Positions 45,243-52,812 of a stretch of 64,000 bases of DNA are shown piece after piece. Where the stretch lies: contig PDUC01000035.1 of NCBI GenBank assembly GCA_002747255.1, positions 21,206-85,205 of the forward strand. Direction: 5' to 3'. Below the pieces are notes generated by a model that saw only the letters and a list, made by a program, of their open reading frames with translations, ran no database searches and had not been told where the DNA came from. This DNA comes from Acidobacteriota bacterium. GTDB taxonomy: Bacteria; Acidobacteriota; Holophagae; Acanthopleuribacterales; Acanthopleuribacteraceae. How positions within the stretch are numbered: position 1 is the stretch's first letter; every line of letters begins with the position of its first letter. A program made the position numbers and the translations under genes.

Positions 45243-45714
45243 CTTGCGTCCTTTCAGTTTGAAGTCCCCGGACTCGTTTTTCACTAGCTGGCATCATAAG
45301 TTTTTCGGCATTCCTTGACAAGTAGTTTGAACTGATTGGGTCTAAATAGAGCGTTGTCAGAGCAGATTTCGGCTTAAAACCAAACATAGCGGTCTTTTTC
45401 TGCTTCGAGGGGCGTTTTTCCCCGGTTCATATTCTTTTTTCATTTCAGTGTATCTCTTTCTTACCTTGAGCTAACATGAAGAAGAACCGGAATTGAAAGA
45501 GATATCTTCACTTAAGCAAATCTCCAGGTTTGGGTGTGCCATGGGGGGTCTTTCCACCTGGGAACAGGAGACAGAATTGCATTATAAAGCACTATTTTCA
45601 TTACCTTTACAATTAGATAAGTTTTTTATGGTTTTCCCTGTTTTTTCTTTGCGTTTTAGGCGTGTTTCCCATATACTGCAGGCCTGAAGAAATGCCTGAT
45701 AAAGGGGGGCTGCA
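45243..45714. other. Intergenic region between divergent gph and aminomutase genes
   Basis: 472 bases. It contains a clear plus-strand promoter at 45649-45677 and should hold the gph promoter on the minus strand. I see no additional gene; the short plus frame at 45493-45687 lacks a ribosome-binding site. Confidence 0.5.
45649..45677 (+). promoter_or_regulatory. Sigma70-type promoter of the aminomutase cluster
   Basis: TTGCGT (45649-45654), exactly 17 bases, and TATACT (45672-45677). Transcription should start near 45684, about 30 bases before the GTG start of the first gene. Confidence 0.7.
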
Positions 45715-47268
45715 GTGCTTGAAGTTAAAAAAGAAAAGACCATAAAATACGAAATGGCGAAGATCAAAAAAGGCTTAATCAGTGAAGAGGCTTTGTCTGT
45801 GATTGAAGCGGAAAATTTGCTGCCGGCGAGCATGGTCAACAGGCTCAAAATTTGTTATCCACAACATGCAGCGGGCCTGGAAGAACATGATGTGCTTTTC
45901 ACCGGTAGACAGCAGTACAAGGGACTGAGAGGCTTTAGAGAGGTCGTTCAGACTCTTCAGCTCAACGGGGTTGAAATCGGGCGTATCGATGAAAGAGAGT
46001 TTTTCGTTGAAGTTTACCGGTTCCTCGCTACCAGGCATGTGCTCAACTCCATAGACTGGAACAATTACCAGAAAGACCCGTTGTTTCATCTGGTTATTCC
46101 ACAGCCGGACATGATACCGGAAGAACCAACTCGCAAATATGTTGAGGCTAAAACAGCCGAGGAAAGAACTCAAATAGCCATTGACTACATGGAACACACC
46201 AATCCACACGATGGCAAGCAGCAGTTGAACAAACCCTGGTTTGAGAATGAATACGGTCACATGGAGTTTGTAGAGGGAAGCCAGCACAAATACCCCCAGT
46301 GTCAGCTTGTTTTTGATAAAACCACTCAGGACTGTTTTGCCTTTTGCACCTACTGTTTCCGCCACGCCCAGGTTCGCGGTGACGAAGACATGTTCCTCCA
46401 GCACGAGGTCAAGCAAGTTCACGATTACATGAAGCAGCACAAGGAAATAACCGATTTGCTGATTACAGGCGGCGATGCCGGTTACCTGCCCGTTTCGCGT
46501 TTGAGAGAGTACGTCAAGCCCATTATGGAAGATCCGGAGCTCTTTCACATCCGAACGGTAAGGCTGGGTACGCGTGTATTGACCTTTAACCCTGAGATCA
46601 TTCTAAAGAGAAAATACAACAAGATGCTTGAGTTGTTTGATGAATTGAGAGCCAATGGCATCCAGCTGGCCTACATGTCGCATTTTTCCACGCCCAGGGA
46701 AGTGCTGAACCCCGCCACTCTGGCTGCGATCAGGCGCCTGCAGAAACACGGTGTGACATTGAAAAGCCAGAGCCCCATTATGAACCATGTCAGTCTGTAC
46801 ACCGATGAAAACGGTCAAATCGATATAGATCGGTCCGCTCAGAACTGGATCGACCTGGCCAACATTCTGGCCATGAATGCTATTGGGTTCCACTCCATGT
46901 ATTGCGCAAGGCCGACTGGTGAACACCACTACTTTACCGCGCCGCTTGCCGACATCAATAAAATATTCAGAAAAATTTATCGTTCGCTTGCTTCCATCAA
47001 CAGGCCTTCACGTCATATTTCCATGACCTCATCTGCCGGCAAGATATCCATTATCGGAACCGCTGAAGTTCAAGGTGAGACCACCTTTGCCCTGGCTTTT
47101 ACCGAGGCGAGGAACATGAAGTGGCTGGACAAGGTCTTTTTGGCGAAACACGATGAAAATGAAAATACCATTGAGCTCCTCAAGCCATACGATACCGAGG
47201 AATTCTTCTTTGAAGAAGAGCTGAGGGAAATTGAGAAGTCTTTGGAAGAAGCACTGAAGAACAGATAA
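45715..47268 (+). CDS. KamA-family radical SAM 2,3-aminomutase, probably not lysine-specific
   Basis: A 517-residue enzyme from GTG 45715 (GGGGGG upstream; ATG at 45754 is an alternative). The radical SAM cysteines are Cys207, 211 and 214 (CFAFCTYC), followed by Arg216 in the position of the KamA carboxylate-binding arginine; TGGDAG (251-256) is the SAM-binding GGE-type motif. The PLP lysine is Lys443 (SSAGK, replacing PGGGGK). The two aspartates that hold the lysine side chain in lysine 2,3-aminomutase (293 and 330 of the Clostridium enzyme) align with Ala398, next to Arg399, and Ser436. So the substrate is likely not lysine; an acidic side chain is plausible. First gene of a five-gene cluster. 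Confidence 0.85.
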   Translation: MLEVKKEKTIKYEMAKIKKGLISEEALSVIEAENLLPASMVNRLKICYPQHAAGLEEHDVLFTGRQQYKGLRGFREVVQTLQLNGVEIGRIDEREFFVEVYRFLATRHVLNSIDWNNYQKDPLFHLVIPQPDMIPEEPTRKYVEAKTAEERTQIAIDYMEHTNPHDGKQQLNKPWFENEYGHMEFVEGSQHKYPQCQLVFDKTTQDCFAFCTYCFRHAQVRGDEDMFLQHEVKQVHDYMKQHKEITDLLITGGDAGYLPVSRLREYVKPIMEDPELFHIRTVRLGTRVLTFNPEIILKRKYNKMLELFDELRANGIQLAYMSHFSTPREVLNPATLAAIRRLQKHGVTLKSQSPIMNHVSLYTDENGQIDIDRSAQNWIDLANILAMNAIGFHSMYCARPTGEHHYFTAPLADINKIFRKIYRSLASINRPSRHISMTSSAGKISIIGTAEVQGETTFALAFTEARNMKWLDKVFLAKHDENENTIELLKPYDTEEFFFEEELREIEKSLEEALKNR

Positions 47269-47298
47269 CTCAATTAAATCAGATACAGAGAAGGTCCC

Positions 47299-48009
47299 AT
47301 GATAAACAAAATCGAAGAGTCGGCAGCCCGGGCTGTCGCGAATATACACGATGGAGCCATCGTGATGATTTCTGGATTCGGTGAAGCGGGAAGTCCCATT
47401 GAATTGATTCACGCGCTCATCGATCAGGGAGCCAAAGATTTGACTGTTGTCAGTAACAACACTGGCAGTGGTCATGTTGGGTTGGCTGCACTAATTGAAC
47501 AGCGCAGGGTGCGAAAAATGATCTGCTCATTTCCGCGGACGGCCAATTCAACTGTTTTTCCCGAACTCTACCGGGCAGGTGATATCGAGCTGGAGCTCGT
47601 CCCGCAGGGTACTCTTGCCGAACGAATCAGAGCAGGAGGAGCCGGTATTCCCGCGTTCTACACGCCGGCATCCGTCAACACACCTTTGGCCGACGGCAAG
47701 GAAGAGCGCGTGTTTGACAATCAAAGGTATGTTCTCGAGTACGGGATACGAGCCGACTTCTCACTGGTGAAATGCCATTGCGCTGACCGTTATGGCAACC
47801 TGACCTACAATAAAACGGCTCGGAACTTCGGGCCTATTATGTGCATGGCCTCGGAGCAGGCCATCGTTCAAAGCCGAACGGTAGTGAAACCGGGCGGAAT
47901 TGATCCTGAAAACGTTGTAACCCCCGGAATTTTCGTTCAGAAAGTGGTGGAAATTGCCAATCCACAGGATGAATCCATCCTGGTCAGTGAAGGTAGGTGT
48001 TATCCATGA
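47299..48009 (+). CDS. 3-oxoacid CoA-transferase subunit A (PcaI/ScoA-type)
   Basis: A 236-residue alpha subunit of a family I CoA-transferase. The glycine-rich GFGEAGSPIELIHAL, VVSNNTGSGHVGLAALI, CSFPR, ELVPQGTLAERIRAGGAGIPAFYTP and ARNFGPIMCMA all match PcaI, which with PcaJ uses succinyl-CoA to activate 3-oxoadipate; acetoacetate and related oxo acids are used by close relatives. It follows the aminomutase gene by 30 bases, and its stop overlaps the subunit B start (ATGA). Acts on the keto acid made by the aminotransferase downstream, if my pathway reading is right. Confidence 0.9.
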   Translation: MINKIEESAARAVANIHDGAIVMISGFGEAGSPIELIHALIDQGAKDLTVVSNNTGSGHVGLAALIEQRRVRKMICSFPRTANSTVFPELYRAGDIELELVPQGTLAERIRAGGAGIPAFYTPASVNTPLADGKEERVFDNQRYVLEYGIRADFSLVKCHCADRYGNLTYNKTARNFGPIMCMASEQAIVQSRTVVKPGGIDPENVVTPGIFVQKVVEIANPQDESILVSEGRCYP

Positions 48010-48677
48010 GTGCAGAAAAGACAAAGGTGATTGGGTGGACACGTCCAGAAATGGCCAAGAGGGCCGCTCAGGATATTGAAGACGGATCATACGTCAATTT
48101 GGGCATAGGTATCCCCGAGATGGTGGCTCAGTTTGTGCCCGAAGGTCGCGAGTTTGTCTACCACACGGAAAACGGTCTGTTGGGAATGGGGCCTGAACCC
48201 GCGCCCGAGGATCGCGATTGTGAATTGATTAACGCCGGGAAGAAACCCGTTACAGCTATTCCCGGAGCCTGTTATTTTCATCACGCCGACAGCTTTTCCA
48301 TGATTCGGGGAAGGCATCTCGATGTATGCGTACTGGGTGCCATGCAAGTATCCAAAGAGGGTGATCTGGCCAACTGGTCCACAGGGGCGCCCGGCGCGAT
48401 TCCCGCTGTTGGCGGAGCCATGGACTTGGTGGCAGGTGTCAAGCGCATACTCGTTATCACCCAGCACACCACCAAAAAGGGTGAGCCTAAAATAGTTGAC
48501 CAATGCACTTATCCACTCACGGGAAAAGGTGTTGTCAATCGAATTTACACCAACCTCGCTGTGATTGAAGTGACTCCTGAAGGGTTGCAGCTTATTGAAT
48601 GCGCACCCGGAGTTACACCTGACTATGTCATTGAACATACAGGAACTCAACTCAGCGTTTCTTCAGACTTGGATTAA
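48006..48677 (+). CDS. 3-oxoacid CoA-transferase subunit B (PcaJ/ScoB-type)
   Basis: A 223-residue beta subunit, started at ATG 48006 because it overlaps the preceding stop by ATGA. It has YVNLGIGIPEMVA and the HTENGLLGMG segment with the catalytic glutamate (Glu55) that becomes the CoA thioester. ACYFHHADSFSMIRGRHLD, NWSTGAPGAIPAVGGAMDL and CTYPLTGKGVVNRIYTNLAV follow, in the same order as in PcaJ. Together with subunit A it should form a heterotetramer transferring CoA from succinyl-CoA or another acyl-CoA to a 3-oxo acid. Confidence 0.92.
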   Translation: MSAEKTKVIGWTRPEMAKRAAQDIEDGSYVNLGIGIPEMVAQFVPEGREFVYHTENGLLGMGPEPAPEDRDCELINAGKKPVTAIPGACYFHHADSFSMIRGRHLDVCVLGAMQVSKEGDLANWSTGAPGAIPAVGGAMDLVAGVKRILVITQHTTKKGEPKIVDQCTYPLTGKGVVNRIYTNLAVIEVTPEGLQLIECAPGVTPDYVIEHTGTQLSVSSDLD

Positions 48678-48877
48678 GTCTGGTCCTGATCGCAGGGTGT
48701 TTGTTAGAGAGTGGAGGTGCTGAAAAGCGGCAAAACCGAAGTCCTTATTTCATCAGCATCACCAAAGGGCAGCTTTTGTACGAACAGACACCGTGCGGGA
48801 AAACGGATCGCTTTTGAGTTTTTCAACGAACTATTGACTTCCGGATAACCATTTAGGCGTCTTTTCAGGAGGAAACT

Positions 48878-50221
48878 ATGACGACAACAGAAGTAAATTC
48901 ACCTACCCATTCCATTTCAGAAACCATTTATGAAAAAGCCCGCAAGGTCTTGCCCGGAGGCATCAGTCGCAATTCCATTTACCGCAAACCACATCCTTTT
49001 TATGTTGATTCAGCTAAGGGTTGCTATATAAAAGACATTGAAGGTGCTGAAAAAATTGACTTTGCCAATAACATGGCGTCTCTTATTCACGGTCACGCCC
49101 ATCCTGTTATTATTGAAGCGGTGACCAAACAGCTGCAGCGCGGTTCTGCCTTTAATCTGGGCACTACAATGGAAGTCCGCTATGCGGAACACCTCTGTGG
49201 ACGAAATAAAAGTTTCCAGAATGTTCGCTTTGTCAACTCGGGTTCGGAAGCTGTTCTGGGCTTGATCAAGACAGCCAGAGCGTATACCAACAAGCCCAAA
49301 ATTGCCAAGGCCGAGGGCGCCTATCACGGTGTGTACGACTTTGCTGAAGTAAGCCAGACCTCCAATCCTTCAAACTGGGGCGATTTAGACAAACCCAATT
49401 CGGTCCCTGTCGCTGCCGGTACGCCCAAAGGCGTCATCAACAATGTGGTCGTCTTTCCCTACAACGATGTTGAACGCACACTTCGTATTCTCAACCAGCA
49501 CAAAGATGACATTGCCTGCGTTTTAATTGACCCGGTTCCACATAGGATCGGCATGATCCCTGCCACAAAGGAATTTGTCAACGCGCTTTACAAGTGGACA
49601 CGCGAGAACGGCTCTTTACTGGCTTTTGACGAAGTCATCACCTTCAGAACCGAATACGGTGGCGCTCAAGAACGCTACGATGTTCAATCCGACCTCACTT
49701 CCATGGCGAAAATAATCGGAGGCGGGTTCCCCGGAGGCGCCATAGCGGGATCCAGCGACATTATGGGCGTGATGGATCCCTCTGCAAAGAAACTCCTTCT
49801 TCCGCACTCCGGTACTTTTTCTGGCAATCCAGTCACCATGACGGCAGGCCGATTGGCTATGGAAATGTACGACAGGGAAGCCGTCAAGAAGTTGAATGCT
49901 CTGACTTCAGTTGCCATTAAGCAAATTGAGGAAGCCATTAAGATAGCGGACATTCCAGCTTGTGTGACAGGGGCGGGTTCACTCTTCCGGGTTCACCTGA
50001 AAGAAAAGCCTCCCACTCATTATCGAGAAGCTTACATGGATTCCAGGACCTCCATGCTGCTGGCTAAACTGTTGAATTATCTCTACGCCAACGGCATTAT
50101 TATGATGAATACCTGTTCTGCCGCGCTTTCTACTGTGATGACTCAGGTAGAGATCGATCGGCTTAGTGAAACGCTTCTCAATGGATTCAAATTAATCAAA
50201 TCGGATATCGAGAATAAATAA
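48878..50221 (+). CDS. Class III aminotransferase, beta-amino-acid transaminase-like
   Basis: A 447-residue fold-type I, class III aminotransferase with the overall plan of glutamate-1-semialdehyde aminomutase. It has KVLPGGISRNSIYRKPHPFYVDSAKGCYIKDIEG, NSGSEAVLGLIKTARAYTNKPKIAKAEGAYHG (cofactor phosphate and catalytic regions), AFDEV (Asp251) and MAKIIGGGFPGGAIAG with the PLP lysine (Lys278). The GGISRNS motif and surroundings resemble beta-phenylalanine/beta-amino-acid transaminases. Preceded by AGGAGG; a 200-base gap separates it from the transferase and 14 bases from the thiolase. Position suggests it removes the amino group of the beta-amino acid to give a 3-oxo acid. Confidence 0.85.
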   Translation: MTTTEVNSPTHSISETIYEKARKVLPGGISRNSIYRKPHPFYVDSAKGCYIKDIEGAEKIDFANNMASLIHGHAHPVIIEAVTKQLQRGSAFNLGTTMEVRYAEHLCGRNKSFQNVRFVNSGSEAVLGLIKTARAYTNKPKIAKAEGAYHGVYDFAEVSQTSNPSNWGDLDKPNSVPVAAGTPKGVINNVVVFPYNDVERTLRILNQHKDDIACVLIDPVPHRIGMIPATKEFVNALYKWTRENGSLLAFDEVITFRTEYGGAQERYDVQSDLTSMAKIIGGGFPGGAIAGSSDIMGVMDPSAKKLLLPHSGTFSGNPVTMTAGRLAMEMYDREAVKKLNALTSVAIKQIEEAIKIADIPACVTGAGSLFRVHLKEKPPTHYREAYMDSRTSMLLAKLLNYLYANGIIMMNTCSAALSTVMTQVEIDRLSETLLNGFKLIKSDIENK

Positions 50222-50235
50222 TTAGGAGAAAGACC

Positions 50236-51441
50236 ATGAGAGAGGCATATATTTGCGATGCAATTAGAACACCGGTAGGTGCTTACGGTGGCGGACTGTC
50301 TTCCGTCCGGGCTGATGATCTTGCCGCGATCCCACTGAAAGTTTTGGTGGAACGCAATCCCAATGTGGACTGGGATGCCGTGGACGATGTTATTCTGGGG
50401 TGCGCCAACCAGGCTGGAGAAGACAATCGGAATGTGGCCAGAATGTCACTTCTGCTCGCGGGCTATCCCCTTCACATTCCTGGCGTGACGGTGAACCGTC
50501 TCTGCTCTTCAGGGCTGCACTCAATAGGGTCCGCTGCCCGTGCGATTAAAGCCGGTGAAGGCGATCTCTTTATAGCCGGCGGGGTTGAGAGTATGTCTCG
50601 ATCTCCTGTTGTGATGGCTAAAGCGACCCAGGCTTTCTCCAGGGCGGTTGAAGCCTACGACACCACCATCGGCTGGCGGTTTGTCAACAAGAAGCTGGAT
50701 GAAATGTACGGCACCGATTCCATGATTCAAACAGCTGATAACGTGGCTCGGGAGTACAAGATCAGCAGGGAAGATCAGGATGTCTTCGCGCTCTGGAGTC
50801 AGGAAAAAGCCGCGGCGGCTCAGGCCAATGGGAATTTGAGAGAAGAGCTTGTTCCTGTTACCGTTCCGCGCAGAAAAAAGGATCCACTGGTTGTCGATAG
50901 AGATGAACACCCGCGATCAACCTCACTGGAGAAACTGGCGAAGCTCAGACCTATTTTCGGCGGAGACAATACGGTTACTGCGGGCAACGCATCGGGAATT
51001 AACGATGGGGCGGGTGCCGTGATTGTCGCGTCTGAAGAGGCGGTCAAGGCGCATGGTTTGAAACCCCTGGCTCGTATTCTGGGAATGGACGCGGCGGGAG
51101 TTCCTCCCCGTGTTATGGGTCTTGGACCCGTGCCGGCTACGCAAAAACTCCTGAAGAGGCTTCGTATGTCACTTGATGACATGGATATCATTGAACTCAA
51201 CGAAGCCTTCGCGGCTCAATCCCTTGCCTGTACCCGACAGCTGGGTCTGGAAGATAATGATCCGCGGTTAAACCCTTGCGGTGGTGCCATTGCATTGGGA
51301 CACCCTCTGGGTATGAGCGGTACCCGGCTGGTGATAACGGCTCTTTATCAGTTGTCGAGATCCAACAGCGCTTCCAAGGCACTGTGTTCCATGTGCGTGG
51401 GTGTTGGCCAGGGCATGTCCATGGTTATCGAGAAAGTGTAG
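50236..51441 (+). CDS. Acyl-CoA thiolase, beta-ketoadipyl-CoA thiolase (PcaF)-like
   Basis: A 401-residue thiolase. It opens as PcaF does (MREAYICDAIRTPVG) and keeps RADDLAAIPLKVL, CANQAGEDNRNVARM, VNRLCSSGLHSIG with the acylated cysteine (Cys90), GGVESMSRSP, NASGINDGAGA, ALGHPLGMSGTR (His) and CVGVGQG (second Cys). It should cleave a 3-oxoacyl-CoA with CoA into acetyl-CoA and a shorter acyl-CoA; PcaF makes succinyl-CoA plus acetyl-CoA. Last gene of the cluster, 14 bases after the aminotransferase, and ended by a terminator. Confidence 0.93.
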   Translation: MREAYICDAIRTPVGAYGGGLSSVRADDLAAIPLKVLVERNPNVDWDAVDDVILGCANQAGEDNRNVARMSLLLAGYPLHIPGVTVNRLCSSGLHSIGSAARAIKAGEGDLFIAGGVESMSRSPVVMAKATQAFSRAVEAYDTTIGWRFVNKKLDEMYGTDSMIQTADNVAREYKISREDQDVFALWSQEKAAAAQANGNLREELVPVTVPRRKKDPLVVDRDEHPRSTSLEKLAKLRPIFGGDNTVTAGNASGINDGAGAVIVASEEAVKAHGLKPLARILGMDAAGVPPRVMGLGPVPATQKLLKRLRMSLDDMDIIELNEAFAAQSLACTRQLGLEDNDPRLNPCGGAIALGHPLGMSGTRLVITALYQLSRSNSASKALCSMCVGVGQGMSMVIEKV

Positions 51442-51479
51442 TCTCGTTTTTTTGGCTTTATCTAATTAGCTCGAGGAAG

Positions 51480-51508
51480 ATCTGCCGGTCAGACCGGTAG
51501 ATTTTCTT
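51480..51508 (+). terminator. Terminator after the thiolase gene
   Basis: Stem ATCTGCCGGT (51480-51489) with ACCGGTAGAT (51493-51502), one G-T pair and a tight 3-base loop, followed by TTTTC. It marks the end of the aminomutase cluster. Confidence 0.65.
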
Positions 51509-51715
51509 TCAGCAAAAGGAAGATAAACGGTGCCGGCGTTGTCGCGTTGAGATGCAGGGACCGCAGCAAAGGCAGGAAAGCGATTGGCTACGAAGACCCC
51601 ATAACCCCTTTCTGTTCTTGACGTTCATACCTGCCTGCGTGGAGCTTGAAAACCACAGGGTCTCTGGTTGAAATGGATGCGACATATTGAAACACTATAA
51701 ACCGGGTGAACAGTG

Positions 51716-52570
51716 ATGATTCAAACCGATGGAAAATTCAGGCTTGCTATTTCGCCATGTCCCAATGATACGTTTGCCTTTTACGGGCTGCTGCATGGAA
51801 AGGTACCCTACTCCAGAGACCTTCAAACTGAGTACATGGATATTGAAGCCCTGAATCTGCAATGCATGCGGCATCGGTTCGATTTTTGTAAGATCAGCTT
51901 CAGTGCCTTTCTTCCTCTTTCCAGGGACTATGTCATGCTGGACAGCGGCGCGGCGCTGGGGTTTGGATGCGGTCCGCTGATTGTCGCAAAAGAGACCTTT
52001 CCCCTGCAGGAATTGTCAACCAGGAAAATAGCCATTCCCGGGAAAAACACCACCGCCTGTTTGTTGCTCAAACTCTTTGCCGGCAAAAGCCTGCATACTG
52101 TGGAAATGCCCTTTGATCACATTATGGATGCGGTCAACCGGGGTGATGTCGACGCGGGTCTGATCATACACGAGAGTCGATTCACCTACCGCTCCATGGG
52201 ACTGATTGAGTTGGTTGACCTTGGAGCGTGGTGGGAGCAGAAAACCGGAGCCGCCATTCCTCTGGGCGGCATTGTGGCCAGGCGAACGCTCCCTGTGGAC
52301 TCCATTCTGGAGTTTCAGCAAGCACTCACCAGGAGCATTGACTACGCGTGGAACCACCCTGACGAAGTGGTTCCTTTCATGAAGGAACACGCACAGGAAA
52401 TAGACCGTGAGGTCATGCTTCAGCATGTCAATCTCTACGTCAACGAGTTCACGCGTTCCCTGGGTCCAGCGGGAGAGAAAAGTGTGCGCATGTTGTTTGC
52501 GGAATCTGTTGTAGCCGGATTGATTGAAGATCGTGTGGAAGCTCTTTTTGTCCATGAAATGGAGAGGTAG
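51716..52570 (+). CDS. mqnD: 1,4-dihydroxy-6-naphthoate synthase (futalosine pathway)
   Basis: A 284-residue protein matching MqnD, which acts late in the futalosine route to menaquinone. LAISPCPNDTFAFYGLLHGKV, TEYMDIEALN, DFCKISFSAFLPLSRDYVMLDSGAALGFGCGPLIV and GLIIHESRFTY are the conserved features of this periplasmic-binding-like fold. ATG 51716 is preferred over GTG 51713 because GGGTGA is 6 bases upstream. No other mqn gene is present nearby, so the pathway is dispersed. It implies menaquinone-based respiration. Confidence 0.92.
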   Translation: MIQTDGKFRLAISPCPNDTFAFYGLLHGKVPYSRDLQTEYMDIEALNLQCMRHRFDFCKISFSAFLPLSRDYVMLDSGAALGFGCGPLIVAKETFPLQELSTRKIAIPGKNTTACLLLKLFAGKSLHTVEMPFDHIMDAVNRGDVDAGLIIHESRFTYRSMGLIELVDLGAWWEQKTGAAIPLGGIVARRTLPVDSILEFQQALTRSIDYAWNHPDEVVPFMKEHAQEIDREVMLQHVNLYVNEFTRSLGPAGEKSVRMLFAESVVAGLIEDRVEALFVHEMER

Positions 52571-52812
52571 ATCCTGCTGAAATTCCGTGTTTTACCGGAA
52601 TCGCAGAATGCTATACCGGCAGGTTGAAAAAGGACACCTGTAATAGTATGCCGAGAGGCGCTCATTTTTGGGAAAATGGCGATCAGCCCATTTGCGTTTT
52701 TTCGTATTGAAAATAGAGTTGAGCCTGTTCGTTCAATTAATAGATTTTATGAACTAGAGTCTAAAGGTATTTTTCTTTTTGCCGTAATAATGAGGGAAAG
52801 GGAAGGTTTACT

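Noticed and set aside
45715-51441. Classical lysine fermentation (kam/kdd/kce/kal) cluster
   Set aside because: Only the KamA-like and CoA-transferase steps have counterparts. The B12-dependent 5,6-aminomutase, dehydrogenase, cleavage enzyme and lyase are absent, and the aminomutase lacks the lysine-binding aspartates.
48006-51441. A protocatechuate/beta-ketoadipate aromatic degradation operon
   Set aside because: pcaIJF-like genes are present, but no ring-cleavage, muconate or lactone enzyme is nearby, and an aminotransferase and an aminomutase take their place.
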